A stretch of 64,000 nucleotides of DNA from Vibrio atypicus. Lineage in GTDB: Bacteria > Pseudomonadota > Gammaproteobacteria > Enterobacterales > Vibrionaceae. A program made the position numbers and the translations under genes. Location: the NCBI RefSeq assembly GCF_009811315.1, contig NZ_BLID01000006.1:217990-281989 (forward strand). Reading direction: 5' to 3'. The notes under the pieces were generated by a model. That model was given only the letters and a program-made list of their open reading frames with translations, searched no databases and was not told the DNA's origin. Below, piece by piece: positions 1 through 9,444 of this stretch (its first letter is position 1; each line of letters opens with the position of its first letter).

Positions 1-341
1 CAGGTGCAATTCTTGCGCGTGAATTGGGTATTCGTCACGTTGACACTATCTGTATCTCTAGCTACGACCACGACCACCAACGTGATATGACGGTTGTGAA
101 AGCGCCTGAAGGTGATGGTGAAGGCTTCCTAATCGTTGAAGACCTAGTAGATAGTGGTGACACGGCACGTAAACTGCGTGAAATGTACCCGAAAGCAAAA
201 CTGATTGCGGTATGTGCTAAGCCAGCAGGTGTTGAGTTGCTAGACGATTATGTTCTAGATATAGCACAAGAAACTTGGATTGAGCAGCCGTGGGATATGT
301 CTATCCAATACGTTGAGCCAATCAACCGTAAGCAAAAATAA
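1..341 (+). CDS. gpt: Xanthine-guanine phosphoribosyltransferase, 5' end missing
   Basis: This is the C-terminal part of the purine salvage enzyme that joins PRPP to guanine, xanthine or hypoxanthine at the inner face of the membrane. The reading frame is open from base 3, so the true start lies outside the window. The type I phosphoribosyltransferase PRPP-binding loop is visible as [11 protein letters not shown], and the tail with AKPAG and WIEQPWDM closely follows the E. coli Gpt ending. The neighbours frsA and crl match the E. coli gpt-frsA-crl order. A terminator follows about 30 bases after the stop. Identification is by family similarity read by eye and is secure. Confidence 0.95.
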   Translation, partial: GAILARELGIRHVDTICISSYDHDHQRDMTVVKAPEGDGEGFLIVEDLVDSGDTARKLREMYPKAKLIAVCAKPAGVELLDDYVLDIAQETWIEQPWDMSIQYVEPINRKQK

Positions 342-374
342 TCGTTTTAGTGCTTATAGCAACAGATTCTTGAT

Positions 375-403
375 AAATGACCCTTCATTGGGTCATTTTT
401 TTT
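375..403 (+). terminator. Rho-independent terminator of gpt
   Basis: A 9-bp stem AAATGACCC / GGGTCATTT encloses a six-base loop and runs into a T tract, 33 bases after the gpt stop codon. Confidence 0.85.
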
Positions 404-442
404 ATTACTATATTGGGAATTGTATTTTATTAGGTTCCACCC

Positions 443-1690
443 ATGTCCGAAGAAGTGAGCAAAAATCTTTCTGAAACGCTTTTTGTTAAGCATAAGCAGG
501 CTAAAGAAACCTCGGCCCTTACACGGTATATGCCAAGCAGCGAAACTTTTTTAGAAGAGAAGCGCGAAACGGATGGCTACAAGTGGTATCGAAACCTGCG
601 CCGCATGCAGTGGTCTTGGCAGGGAATTGATCCGATTGAGATTGAAGCGGTGCTGGCAAAAATTGCCGCATCGAAACATTCGCGCACGCATGACCAGTGG
701 TTAGATACGGTTATGGGCTATCACAGTGGTAACTGGACCTATGAGTGGACCAAGTTGGGTATGTTGCATCAAAAGCGTTCAGGTGAGCTGAAAGGGGAAG
801 ATGCAGCGGATGAAATGTTTAATGCTTCACTCTGTTTTAGCATTGCTGGTTACCCGCACCTTAAAGGGGATAACTTAGCTATTCAGGCTCAGGTATTGGC
901 GAGCAGTGCTTACGCCGAAGCCGCAAAGAAAACACAATATACCGTTAAGCGCTTAGAGATCCCTTATCAGAATAAACGTATTGTCGCGCACCTTCACCTA
1001 ACAAGTACTGACAAGCCGCAACCTGTAGTGATTGTAAGTGCAGGATTAGATAGCTTACAGACTGATCTTTGGACACTGTTTCGCGATCACCTTGCCAAGA
1101 AAGGTATAGCGATGCTGACAGTAGACATGCCATCAATTGGTCACAATACACACTGGAACTTAACAGAAGATACTTCGTGTTTGCACCAAGCGGTATTGAA
1201 TGAGTTGTTCTCTATCCCTTGGGTTGATCATCACAAAGTGGGGCTGATTGGCTTCCGATTTGGTGGCAATGCAATGGTTCGCCTCTCTTTCATTGAACCA
1301 GACAAAATCAAAGCATGTGTCTCCATTGGTGCACCTATTCATGATGTGCTTTCGTCACCAGAAAAACTGAAACAGATGCCTAAGATGTACCTTGATGTAT
1401 TGGCATCTAGGTTAGGTAAAAGTGCGGTTGATATTCATAGCCTATCGAGCCAGCTAATGGCGTGGTCGCTGAAGGTTCAAGGCATACTGACCAGTCGCAA
1501 GACTAAAGTGCCTATTTTGGCCATGAGTTTAGAGGGTGACCCAGTCTCACCGTTTAGTGACAATCAGTTGGTCGCTCTGTTTAGTGATTACGGTAAGGCT
1601 AAGAAAATTAGTGCTAAAACAATTACACAAGGATATGAGCAATCCCTCGATTTAGCTATTAAGTGGTTAGAAGATGAGCTAATTAGATGA
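443..1690 (+). CDS. frsA: Fermentation-respiration switch protein FrsA (esterase-fold)
   Basis: A 415-residue alpha/beta-hydrolase-fold protein of the FrsA (YafA) family, close to the family length. In E. coli it binds unphosphorylated EIIA-Glc and shifts flux towards fermentation; the claimed cofactor-free pyruvate decarboxylase activity of the V. vulnificus protein has been disputed. The nucleophile-elbow position reads G270-F-R-F-G274, so the usual GxSxG serine is replaced by arginine, as in known FrsA proteins. It lies between gpt and crl as in enterobacteria. The start is the first ATG, with only a weak ribosome site. A fold-level assignment is secure; the biochemical activity is not. 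Confidence 0.92.
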   Translation: MSEEVSKNLSETLFVKHKQAKETSALTRYMPSSETFLEEKRETDGYKWYRNLRRMQWSWQGIDPIEIEAVLAKIAASKHSRTHDQWLDTVMGYHSGNWTYEWTKLGMLHQKRSGELKGEDAADEMFNASLCFSIAGYPHLKGDNLAIQAQVLASSAYAEAAKKTQYTVKRLEIPYQNKRIVAHLHLTSTDKPQPVVIVSAGLDSLQTDLWTLFRDHLAKKGIAMLTVDMPSIGHNTHWNLTEDTSCLHQAVLNELFSIPWVDHHKVGLIGFRFGGNAMVRLSFIEPDKIKACVSIGAPIHDVLSSPEKLKQMPKMYLDVLASRLGKSAVDIHSLSSQLMAWSLKVQGILTSRKTKVPILAMSLEGDPVSPFSDNQLVALFSDYGKAKKISAKTITQGYEQSLDLAIKWLEDELIR

Positions 1691-1722
1691 CATATCGAGT
1701 ATTTTAGACGACACTGATATTA

Positions 1723-1759
1723 AGGCGTACCTAAAGTCACTAGTCCTTTGGTTACGCCT
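1723..1759 (+). other. Intergenic hairpin between frsA and crl
   Basis: AGGCGTACC and GGTTACGCCT can pair with a single bulge around an 18-base loop. No T tract follows, so it is not a classical terminator; it could be an mRNA 3' structure or a weak terminator. Confidence 0.35.
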
Positions 1760-1797
1760 GTAATAATAAATTTCAGTGATGAATATGGAGATTCATA

Positions 1798-2187
1798 ATG
1801 TCTGATACGACGAAAAGTCCTACTCACTACCGCTTGCTAACAATACTTAGAGCAATTGGACCCTACCTGCGCGAATCCCAATGTACCGAAGGTTCTTACC
1901 TTTTTGATTGTCTATCTGTCTGCGTTGATGACAAAAAATCACCCGAACAACGAGAGTTTTGGGGCTGGTGGTTAGAACTTGTTGATGAGGGGTGCGGTTA
2001 TCAAGCTCGCTATCGCAGCGGCTTGTACGATATCTCTGGGGATTGGAAAGAGAAAAAGCTACCTAAGAAGGTGGTGGAAGATGTTAATCGAACTCAGGAA
2101 GCGTTCCATACCAAGTTGGTTGAAACGATGCAGAAAGAGTTTGCGCTGGCTATCGAAATGCACGAAGAATCGGTCGAATTTGTCTAA
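1798..2187 (+). CDS. crl: Sigma-S assembly factor Crl
   Basis: A 129-residue Crl-family protein. Crl binds the stationary-phase sigma factor RpoS and helps it capture core RNA polymerase. The N-terminal half carries the family's conserved run with a YLRE segment and a tryptophan-rich FWGWWLEL stretch, and the length fits the family. The start has an upstream GGAG at 1784-1787, about ten bases before the ATG. The gene sits between frsA and proB; in E. coli phoE intervenes between crl and proBA, here it does not. A strong terminator follows at 2217-2240. Confidence 0.93.
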   Translation: MSDTTKSPTHYRLLTILRAIGPYLRESQCTEGSYLFDCLSVCVDDKKSPEQREFWGWWLELVDEGCGYQARYRSGLYDISGDWKEKKLPKKVVEDVNRTQEAFHTKLVETMQKEFALAIEMHEESVEFV

Positions 2188-2216
2188 TTTTCTCTGCTTA
2201 TCTTCTTCTACCAACA

Positions 2217-2242
2217 AAAAGGCGCATTTTAGCGCCTTTTCT
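2217..2242 (+). terminator. Rho-independent terminator of crl
   Basis: AAAAGGCGC pairs with GCGCCTTTT around a six-base loop, 30 bases after the crl stop. Confidence 0.85.
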
Positions 2243-2354
2243 GCTTGTGAATTTTGTATTTGATTGCTAAAACATCAGGTCTAATCAATCTTCAGCGCAA
2301 TAGAGTGCTTAGACAGGTTGTGACGATTTTTATTTATTTCATAGTAGAAAGGCA

Positions 2355-3488
2355 ATGAATCAAGAAAGCGGAAAAACACTACAACCACAGACCGTCGTAG
2401 TGAAACTAGGTACCAGTGTTTTGACTGGTGGTACGCTGGCATTGGACCGAGCTCATATGGTTGAGCTTGTGCGTCAATGTGCCGAGCTAAAAAAACAAGG
2501 CCACTCAGTGGTTATGGTTTCGTCTGGCGCGATTGCTGCTGGCCGTGAGCACCTAGGTTACCCCGCACTGCCCAACTCTATGGCGAGCAAACAGCTTCTC
2601 GCCGCTGTTGGCCAAATCCAGCTTATCCAAACTTGGGAATCTTTGTTTGCGATTTATGGACTTAAAATTGGTCAGATGCTACTCACTCGTGCAGATCTAG
2701 AAGATCGCGAGCGTTTTCTGAATGCGCGCGACACCATTAATGCACTGGTTGAAAATGATATTATTCCCGTCGTAAACGAAAACGATGCGGTAGCAACAAG
2801 CGAAATTAAAGTCGGCGATAACGATAACTTGTCTGCCTTAGTTGGGATCCTATGTGGTGCTGATAAACTGCTCCTGTTAACCGATCAAAAAGGGCTCTTC
2901 ACTGCAGATCCGCGTAAAGACCCAAATGCTGAGCTGATCAAAGAAGTGAAAACCATTGACGATACGCTGCGCAAAATTGCAGGCGGTAGTGGTACAACTT
3001 TGGGAACTGGTGGCATGGCCACTAAGCTTCAAGCGGCAGACATTGCACGCCGAGCGGGTATTGAAGTGATCATTGCTGCGGGTAGTGCGCCGAATGTTGT
3101 GTTCGACTCCTTGGGCGAAAACCCACAAGGGACTCGCTTCCTACCTTGCGAAGAGGCGCTAGAAAATCGCAAACGCTGGATCTTAGCGGGCCCAGCGGCA
3201 TCTGGTGATATTGTGATTGATGATGGCGCGGTTAATGCGGTTATTGGTAAGGGCAGTAGCTTGTTAGCAAAAGGCGTCACGAGTGTCAGCGGCGAGTTTG
3301 CTCGTGGTGATGTGGTTCGCGTTAATAACGCCCAAGGTAAAATTGTGGCGCGCGGCATTGCGAGTTACTCAAGCCAAGATATGGCAAAAATTGTCGGCAA
3401 ACACAGTAAAGATATCATTGGAATACTCGGTTATGACTACGGCAATGAAGTACTGCACCGTGATGATATGGTCGTAATCCAAGAATAA
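2355..3488 (+). CDS. proB: Glutamate 5-kinase ProB
   Basis: The first enzyme of proline synthesis, phosphorylating glutamate to gamma-glutamyl phosphate in the cytoplasm. The 377 residues show an amino-acid-kinase domain (about 12-270) opening with VVVKLGTSV including K17, and carrying the conserved GTGGMATK segment, followed by a C-terminal PUA domain (about 285-370). The ATG is preceded by AAAGG. The stop lies ten bases before proA, with which it forms the usual proBA operon; the two enzymes act as a complex because their intermediate is labile. The family is feedback-inhibited by proline. Confidence 0.97.
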   Translation: MNQESGKTLQPQTVVVKLGTSVLTGGTLALDRAHMVELVRQCAELKKQGHSVVMVSSGAIAAGREHLGYPALPNSMASKQLLAAVGQIQLIQTWESLFAIYGLKIGQMLLTRADLEDRERFLNARDTINALVENDIIPVVNENDAVATSEIKVGDNDNLSALVGILCGADKLLLLTDQKGLFTADPRKDPNAELIKEVKTIDDTLRKIAGGSGTTLGTGGMATKLQAADIARRAGIEVIIAAGSAPNVVFDSLGENPQGTRFLPCEEALENRKRWILAGPAASGDIVIDDGAVNAVIGKGSSLLAKGVTSVSGEFARGDVVRVNNAQGKIVARGIASYSSQDMAKIVGKHSKDIIGILGYDYGNEVLHRDDMVVIQE

Positions 3489-3498
3489 GGAAAGTAAC

Positions 3499-4749
3499 GT
3501 GGAACTGATTTCTATGGGTAAAGCGGCTAAAAATGCGGCTTTCCAACTAGCGACTGCTTCGACAGCGCAAAAAAACCAAGCATTAGCGATCATTGCTGAT
3601 GAATTAGAAGCGAATGCAGCAACCATTTTAGCTGCGAACGCAAAAGACATTGAAAAGGGCCGCGAAGCCGGTCTAACAGAGGCATTGCTAGACCGCCTCC
3701 TGCTTAATGAAGAGCGTCTGTCTGGTATTGCCAATGATGTTCGTAATGTGATCAGCCTAAATGATCCAGTAGGCAGTGAGCTAGATAGCAAGGTGCTAGA
3801 AAATGGCATGTCGCTCTCTCGTCGTCGCGTACCACTTGGTGTGGTTGGTGTGATTTATGAAGCGCGCCCGAATGTCACGATTGATATTGCAGCTCTGTGT
3901 TTGAAGACGGGGAACGCGAGTATTTTACGTGGCGGTAAAGAGACCTTCTTCTCTAACATGGAACTTGTTAAAGTTATTCAGTCTGCACTTGCAAAAGCGA
4001 ACCTGCCTGCTGCATCTGTGCAATATATTGAAAAGCCTGACCGTGAGTTAGTGTCTCAACTGCTTAAATTAGATGATTATGTCGACATGATCATTCCTCG
4101 TGGTGGTGCTGGTTTGCATAAAATGTGTAAAGAGAACAGCACGATACCTGTCATCATTGGTGGATTTGGTATCAGCCATATCTTCGTTGATGAAAGTGCC
4201 GATCTGGTGAAGTCTCTTGATGTGGTAGAGAACTCAAAAGTTCAGCGACCATCTGCGTGTAACTCGCTTGACACTCTGCTTGTGCATGAAAGTGTTGCAG
4301 CAGAATTTCTGCCAATGCTTGCTGAACGCTTAGCAGACAAAGTTACTTTGGTTGCAACACCAAACGCCAAAGAGCTTGTGGCTCAAGCGAAAGAAGTACG
4401 TGACGCTGTTGAAGGCGATTTTGATACGGAATGGCTAGGCTACACCTTAGGCGTGAAAGTGGTGAAAGATGTTCATGAAGCGGTCGACCACATGCGTATT
4501 CATAACGCAAGCCACTCCGATGCCATCATGACCAACAGCCTAGAGAACTCTGAGATCTTCATAAACTCAGTGGGTTCAGCGGCAGTCTATGTCAATGCAT
4601 CAACTCGTTTTACTGATGGCGCTCAGTTCGGTCTAGGTGCAGAAGTCGCGGTTTCAACTCAGAAGCTACACGCTCGCGGCCCTATGGGCTTAGAAGAGCT
4701 AACTAGCTACAAATGGGTGGGTAAAGCGAACTACTTGCCGCGCAGTTAA
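3499..4749 (+). CDS. proA: Gamma-glutamyl phosphate reductase ProA
   Basis: The second proline enzyme, reducing gamma-glutamyl phosphate with NADPH to glutamate semialdehyde. It is a 416-residue aldehyde-dehydrogenase-superfamily protein; the catalytic cysteine is C254 in [11 protein letters not shown]. The start is GTG, chosen because an AAGGAAAG ribosome site lies just upstream and the N-terminus aligns with the family. It is cotranscribed with proB. A terminator follows. Confidence 0.97.
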   Translation: MELISMGKAAKNAAFQLATASTAQKNQALAIIADELEANAATILAANAKDIEKGREAGLTEALLDRLLLNEERLSGIANDVRNVISLNDPVGSELDSKVLENGMSLSRRRVPLGVVGVIYEARPNVTIDIAALCLKTGNASILRGGKETFFSNMELVKVIQSALAKANLPAASVQYIEKPDRELVSQLLKLDDYVDMIIPRGGAGLHKMCKENSTIPVIIGGFGISHIFVDESADLVKSLDVVENSKVQRPSACNSLDTLLVHESVAAEFLPMLAERLADKVTLVATPNAKELVAQAKEVRDAVEGDFDTEWLGYTLGVKVVKDVHEAVDHMRIHNASHSDAIMTNSLENSEIFINSVGSAAVYVNASTRFTDGAQFGLGAEVAVSTQKLHARGPMGLEELTSYKWVGKANYLPRS

Positions 4750-4773
4750 CAAAAACTGAACGATATTGTTTGA

Positions 4774-4799
4774 AAAAGGGGCTATCTAGCCCCTTTTGC
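4774..4799 (+). terminator. Rho-independent terminator of proBA
   Basis: An 11-bp perfect stem AAAAGGGGCTA / TAGCCCCTTTT ends in a T-rich stretch 25 bases after proA. Confidence 0.9.
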
Positions 4800-4853
4800 T
4801 TTTCTTGTGTTTAGCAAATCCGCTACACTGTCTGTCACTTATATGGAGGTGAT

Positions 4854-5303
4854 ATGCATTGTCCTTTTTGTTCTGAGAATGACACCAAAGTGATTGATTC
4901 TCGTCTGGTTGCTGATGGCCATCAAGTACGTCGCCGCCGTCAATGTCTAGCGTGTAGTGAGCGATTTACAACTTTTGAAACCGCAGAGCTGGTGATGCCA
5001 CGCGTGATCAAGTCAAATGGTAACCGTGAACCTTTTAACGAAGATAAGATGGTTGGTGGATTACAACGTGCATTAGAAAAACGCCCAGTAAGCGCAGACT
5101 CTGTTGATGTCTCTATCAGTTTGATTAAATCGCAATTGCGAGCAACAGGTGAACGAGAAGTACCAAGCGAAATGATTGGTAACTTAGTCATGGATCAGCT
5201 TAAAGAGCTAGATAAAGTCGCTTATATTCGTTTTGCATCTGTTTATCGCAGCTTCGAGGATATCCGAGAGTTTGGCGAAGAGATTGCAAAACTCGAAGAC
5301 TAA
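4854..5303 (+). CDS. nrdR: Transcriptional repressor NrdR
   Basis: NrdR represses ribonucleotide reductase genes according to the ATP/dATP ratio. The 149 residues carry an N-terminal zinc ribbon with C3, C6, C31 and C34, and an ATP-cone domain over about residues 49-139. The ribosome site GGAGGTGAT is close to ideal. The gene heads the riboflavin cluster, 12 bases before ribD, as in most gammaproteobacteria. I did not find an obvious NrdR box in the window, which is expected since its targets (nrd genes) are absent. Confidence 0.97.
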   Translation: MHCPFCSENDTKVIDSRLVADGHQVRRRRQCLACSERFTTFETAELVMPRVIKSNGNREPFNEDKMVGGLQRALEKRPVSADSVDVSISLIKSQLRATGEREVPSEMIGNLVMDQLKELDKVAYIRFASVYRSFEDIREFGEEIAKLED

Positions 5304-5315
5304 CGGTGACCTCGA

Positions 5316-6422
5316 ATGCCTCAATTTTCCCCTCAAGATTTTCAAATGATGTCGCGTGCTATTGAATTAGCGAAAGGCGGCATCTTCACTACTGCACCAA
5401 ACCCAAATGTCGGCTGTGTTATTACTCATGATGGCGAGATTGTGGGTGAAGGTTTTCACTTTCAAGCCGGAGAGCCGCACGCTGAAGTTCATGCGCTACG
5501 TATGGCGGGTGAAAAGTCTATTGGTGCTACCGCTTATGTCACATTAGAGCCATGCTCCCACTACGGCAGAACACCGCCTTGCGCTGAAGGTTTAATTAAA
5601 GCCAAGGTTGCTAAAGTGATTTGTGCGATGCAAGACCCGAATCCTCAAGTTGCAGGGCGTGGCATTCAGATGCTTCGTGATGCGGGGATTGAGGTAGAAG
5701 TTGGCTTACTAGAACAAGATGCATTGGCACTAAACCCGTCGTTTATCAAACGTATGAAAACAGGGATGCCTTTTGTTCAGTTAAAAATGGCGGCCAGTTT
5801 AGATGGGCAAACCGCTCTTGCTAATGGACAAAGTCAATGGATTACTTCATCGGCAGCGCGCCAAGATGTTCAAGCCTTTCGAGCTCAAAGCAGTGCGATT
5901 CTCTCGACGAGTAAAACAGTCGTTGATGATAACGCGTCACTTAATGTGCGTTGGGATGACTTACCAACATCGATTCAAGCTAAGTATTGCAAAACAAATC
6001 TGCGCCAACCCACCCGAGTCATTTTAGACAGGCAGAGCCAACTGACACCTGAATTGAAGCTATTTCAAACCGAAGGGGAGCGTTTAATCGTTTCTGAGTC
6101 GGGAGATGTGCCTGTTCCGCTGAATTCAGAACAACAGGTCGATTTAGAAGCCTTGTTTGCACAGCTTTCCAGCGAGCACAATATTAATCACCTTTGGGTC
6201 GAGGCGGGAGCAACACTCGCAAGCAGTTTGATTAAAGCAAATCTAGTCGATGAGCTCATTTTGTATCTAGCGCCTAAAATTATGGGCAGCGATGGGCGCG
6301 GATTGCTCGGTGCACTTGGCTTAGAATCAATGGCAGATGTCATTGAACTTGATATCAAAGATGTTAGACAGGTGGGGCAGGATATTCGTATTCGGGCCAC
6401 ACTCAAAAATAAAGAATTGTAA
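5316..6422 (+). CDS. ribD: Riboflavin biosynthesis deaminase/reductase RibD
   Basis: A bifunctional enzyme that deaminates the pyrimidine product of GTP cyclohydrolase II and then reduces its ribose side chain. The N-terminal deaminase domain has the zinc ligands H55 in HAE and C80 and C89 in PCSHYGRTPPC. The C-terminal reductase domain starts near residue 150. At 368 residues it is of full length. Its stop lies two bases before ribE, so the two are translated as a unit. Confidence 0.96.
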   Translation: MPQFSPQDFQMMSRAIELAKGGIFTTAPNPNVGCVITHDGEIVGEGFHFQAGEPHAEVHALRMAGEKSIGATAYVTLEPCSHYGRTPPCAEGLIKAKVAKVICAMQDPNPQVAGRGIQMLRDAGIEVEVGLLEQDALALNPSFIKRMKTGMPFVQLKMAASLDGQTALANGQSQWITSSAARQDVQAFRAQSSAILSTSKTVVDDNASLNVRWDDLPTSIQAKYCKTNLRQPTRVILDRQSQLTPELKLFQTEGERLIVSESGDVPVPLNSEQQVDLEALFAQLSSEHNINHLWVEAGATLASSLIKANLVDELILYLAPKIMGSDGRGLLGALGLESMADVIELDIKDVRQVGQDIRIRATLKNKEL

Positions 6423-6424
6423 TT

Positions 6425-7078
6425 ATGTTTACAGGTATTGTTGAAGCAGTTGGTACTCTGACTGCCATTACGCCAAAGGGCGAAGATATTAGCGTAACCG
6501 TCAGTGTCGGCAAGCTCGACATGGGCGATGTAAAGCTTGGTGATAGTATTGCGACCAATGGTGTCTGTTTGACGGTGGTGGACTACAGTGAAACCAGTTA
6601 TACCGCTGATCTATCACTAGAGACACTACAAAAAACTGGGTTTGCTGACTACCAAGCTGGTGACAAAGTAAACCTAGAGAAAGCGATGTTACCAACCACA
6701 CGTTTTGGTGGACATATCGTTTCTGGACACGTTGATGGCGTGGGTGAAATTGTTGAACGTAACATGGTTGGCCGTGCGATTGAGTTTTGGGTTTCTATGC
6801 CTGAAGAGATCACTAAATATGTTGCTGAAAAAGGTTCAATAACGGTTGATGGTATTAGCCTTACGGTCAATGCGCTGCGTAAGAATGCGTTTAAGTTGAC
6901 CATAGTGCCACATACTGGTGAAGAGACGACAATTGCTGATTTTCACGTTGGTCGCAAAGTGAATTTGGAAGTCGATGTTTTGGCTCGTTATATGGAGCGA
7001 CTGCTCACGAGTCAAAAAGAGCAGCAACCAGAATCAAACATCACACTCGAGTTTTTACAACAAAATGGATTTGCCTAG
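6425..7078 (+). CDS. ribE: Riboflavin synthase alpha chain
   Basis: The final enzyme of riboflavin synthesis, dismutating two 6,7-dimethyl-8-ribityllumazine molecules. The 217 residues begin MFTGIVE, the family signature, and contain two lumazine-binding domains of about 95 residues each (about 1-97 and 98-195). Called ribE here; E. coli nomenclature also uses ribC. It follows ribD by two bases. Confidence 0.96.
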   Translation: MFTGIVEAVGTLTAITPKGEDISVTVSVGKLDMGDVKLGDSIATNGVCLTVVDYSETSYTADLSLETLQKTGFADYQAGDKVNLEKAMLPTTRFGGHIVSGHVDGVGEIVERNMVGRAIEFWVSMPEEITKYVAEKGSITVDGISLTVNALRKNAFKLTIVPHTGEETTIADFHVGRKVNLEVDVLARYMERLLTSQKEQQPESNITLEFLQQNGFA

Positions 7079-7137
7079 GTTAGCGACGTTGCTAACTGAC
7101 TCAACTAGCCGCTAGAAGCCAAGATAGGAATGCAAAG

Positions 7138-8247
7138 ATGCCGATTAGTACGCCACAGGAAATTATTGAAGATATTCGCTTAGGTAAAATGGTTATCCTT
7201 ATGGATGACGAAGACCGAGAAAATGAAGGCGATTTAATTATGGCTGCGGAACACGTGACGCCAGAAGCGATCAACTTCATGGCAACTCACGGTCGTGGTT
7301 TGATTTGTTTGACCATGACTAAAGAGCGTTGTGAGCGTCTTGGTCTGCCTCCTATGGTGCAAGACAATAATGCGCAATACACCACGAACTTTACTGTTTC
7401 TATTGAAGCCGCTGAAGGTGTGACAACGGGTATTTCGGCTGCAGATCGTGCGCGAACGGTACAAGCTGCGGTAGCGAAAGAAGCAAAAGCCGCAGATTTG
7501 GTTCAACCTGGTCATATTTTCCCACTGGCCGCACAAGAAGGTGGCGTATTGACTCGCGCAGGGCATACGGAAGCTGGCTGTGATTTGGCTCGTCTAGCCG
7601 GTCTTGAGCCATCTGGCGTTATTGTCGAAATTCTAAATGACGATGGCACCATGGCGCGTCGTCCAGATTTAGAGATTTTTGCCGAAAAACATGACATTAA
7701 ATTGGGCACAATTGCCGATTTGATCGAATATCGCAATAACACGGAAACAACCATTGAACGTGTGGCTGAATGTAAATTGCCCACTGAGTTTGGTGAATTT
7801 AAGTTGGTGACGTTCCGCGATACTATCGACAATCAGATCCACTACGCTTTGTGCAAAGGTGATCTCACAGCTGAAGCGCCGTTAGTACGCGTTCACTTAC
7901 AAGATACATTTACCGATTTACTACACAGTGATCGTAACGCTGAGCGCAGCTGGACACTTGATGCGGCAATGAAACGCATTGGCCAAGATGGTGGCGTATT
8001 GGTGATTTTGGGCAATGAAGAGTCAACCGATTTACTTGTGCATCGCGTTAAGATGTTCGAGGCTCAAGATAAAGGTGAGGCACCAACATTAGCTAAGAAG
8101 CAAGGTACATCACGCCGCGTTGGTGTTGGCTCTCAAATTCTGGCTGATCTTGGTGTTCATGACATGCGTTTACTTTCATCAACCAATAAGAAATACCACG
8201 CGTTAGGTGGTTTCGGTCTTAATGTCGTTGAATACGTTTGTGAGTAA
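7138..8247 (+). CDS. ribBX: 3,4-dihydroxy-2-butanone-4-phosphate synthase with degenerate GTP cyclohydrolase II domain (RibBX type)
   Basis: The N-terminal 200 residues are a complete RibB, with the substrate and metal motif [10 protein letters not shown] (23-32), THGRG (50-54) and HTEAGCDLA (143-151), and should make the four-carbon unit of riboflavin from ribulose 5-phosphate. Residues about 210-369 resemble GTP cyclohydrolase II, but where active RibA has the zinc cysteines (HSxCLTGD and RCDC) this protein has H253-L-Q-D and D265-R-N-A-E. The only cysteines after residue 212 are C239 and C368. The fusion is therefore probably inactive as a cyclohydrolase, matching the described RibBX group; a separate ribA is expected elsewhere. 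Confidence 0.93.
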   Translation: MPISTPQEIIEDIRLGKMVILMDDEDRENEGDLIMAAEHVTPEAINFMATHGRGLICLTMTKERCERLGLPPMVQDNNAQYTTNFTVSIEAAEGVTTGISAADRARTVQAAVAKEAKAADLVQPGHIFPLAAQEGGVLTRAGHTEAGCDLARLAGLEPSGVIVEILNDDGTMARRPDLEIFAEKHDIKLGTIADLIEYRNNTETTIERVAECKLPTEFGEFKLVTFRDTIDNQIHYALCKGDLTAEAPLVRVHLQDTFTDLLHSDRNAERSWTLDAAMKRIGQDGGVLVILGNEESTDLLVHRVKMFEAQDKGEAPTLAKKQGTSRRVGVGSQILADLGVHDMRLLSSTNKKYHALGGFGLNVVEYVCE

Positions 8248-8269
8248 TCGCTAACAATAGTTGATTGTT

Positions 8270-8308
8270 AAGAAGGCAAATGTTTCCAGCATTTGCCTTC
8301 TTTGTTTT
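8270..8308 (+). terminator. Terminator between ribBX and ribH
   Basis: A 13-bp perfect stem, AAGAAGGCAAATG with CATTTGCCTTCTT around a seven-base loop, followed by TGTTTTC. It separates ribBX from ribH and implies that ribH-nusB has its own promoter or is reached by partial read-through. Confidence 0.8.
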
Positions 8309-8419
8309 CAATCTGTTGTGAACAGGAAGAGTAATGCTAAATTTCCATTAGATATTGCTCACAGATTTGTGCTAGAATCCGGCGATTCTCACTTGATGAA
8401 CATAGTTAAAGGAAGGCTT

Positions 8420-8890
8420 ATGAAAGTGATCGAGGGTGGCTTCCCAGCGCCAAACGCAAAAATTGCTATCGTTATTTCTCGTTTCAACAGTTTTATTAAC
8501 GAAAGTCTATTGTCTGGTGCAATCGATACTTTAAAACGTCATGGCCAAGTTAGCGAAGACAACATCACTGTTGTTCGTTGTCCTGGTGCTGTAGAGCTTC
8601 CACTTGTTGCTCAACGCGTAGCAAAAACAGGCAAATACGATGCAATCGTATCTTTAGGTACTGTTATTCGTGGCGGAACTCCACACTTCGACTATGTTTG
8701 TAGTGAATGTAACAAAGGTCTTGCGCAAGTTTCTCTGGAATACAGCCTTCCAGTAGCATTCGGCGTACTGACGGTTGATACAATTGACCAAGCAATTGAG
8801 CGCGCAGGAACCAAGGCTGGTAATAAAGGTGCAGAGGCTGCACTAAGCGCACTTGAGATGATTAACGTTCTTTCTGAAATTGATTCCTAA
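8420..8890 (+). CDS. ribH: 6,7-dimethyl-8-ribityllumazine synthase RibH
   Basis: This enzyme condenses the RibD product (after dephosphorylation) with the RibB product to give lumazine, the riboflavin synthase substrate. Starting at 8420 gives 156 residues, the usual length, with AAAGGAAGG as ribosome site. An in-frame extension back to 8261 reads through the terminator hairpin and is not believed. Conserved features include RCPGAVELP and [14 protein letters not shown] with the proton-transferring H89. Its stop overlaps the nusB start by one base. Confidence 0.96.
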   Translation: MKVIEGGFPAPNAKIAIVISRFNSFINESLLSGAIDTLKRHGQVSEDNITVVRCPGAVELPLVAQRVAKTGKYDAIVSLGTVIRGGTPHFDYVCSECNKGLAQVSLEYSLPVAFGVLTVDTIDQAIERAGTKAGNKGAEAALSALEMINVLSEIDS

Positions 8891-9357
8891 TGGGGGCCAG
8901 TGTGAAACCAGCCGCACGTCGTAATGCACGTCGATTTGCTCTACAAGCAATCTACTCTTGGCAAATTACTAAAGAAAATGTTGCTACGATTGAGGAGCAG
9001 TTTTTGTCAGGTGGTAAGTATGATGAAGAAGAGCATCATGCATCAGAGCCTGCACTTTCTACTCCAGACACAGACGTTACATACTTCCGTGACCTGCTAA
9101 CAGGTGTTGTGCTAAGTCACACAGAGCTAGATAGCAAGATTCGTCCATACACAGCGCGTCCTATGCAGGATCTAGATATGATGGAGCTTGCACTGCTTCG
9201 TCTTGCTATGTATGAAATGACACGTCGTGAAGACGTACCTTACAAAGTGGTTATTAACGAAGCGATTGAACTTGCAAAAGTATTCGCAGCGGAAGACAGC
9301 CACAAGTTCGTGAATGGTGTACTTGATAAAGCCGCACCACACGTTCGTAAGAAGTAA
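8890..9357 (+). CDS. nusB: Transcription antitermination factor NusB
   Basis: NusB binds NusE (ribosomal protein S10) and boxA RNA to support antitermination of ribosomal RNA transcription. The 155-residue all-helical protein starts with the family's basic segment [18 protein letters not shown] and keeps a [12 protein letters not shown] helix. It starts at the last base of the ribH stop, indicating translational coupling. A terminator follows. Confidence 0.96.
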   Translation: MGASVKPAARRNARRFALQAIYSWQITKENVATIEEQFLSGGKYDEEEHHASEPALSTPDTDVTYFRDLLTGVVLSHTELDSKIRPYTARPMQDLDMMELALLRLAMYEMTRREDVPYKVVINEAIELAKVFAAEDSHKFVNGVLDKAAPHVRKK

Positions 9358-9372
9358 TCGAAAATAGATTTC

Positions 9373-9401
9373 AAAAAGGTCAGCACTTGCTGACCTTTTT
9401 T
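9373..9401 (+). terminator. Rho-independent terminator of ribH-nusB
   Basis: A 12-bp stem AAAAAGGTCAGC / GCTGACCTTTTT with loop ACTT and a T tract, 15 bases after nusB. Confidence 0.9.
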
Positions 9402-9444
9402 ATAGCTTCAAATTGTTGAACCATATTTTTAGATAGCAAAGCTG

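Noticed and set aside
8261..8419. N-terminal extension of RibH by 53 residues
   Set aside because: It reads through a strong terminator hairpin, while the start at 8420 has a good ribosome site and gives the usual 156 residues.
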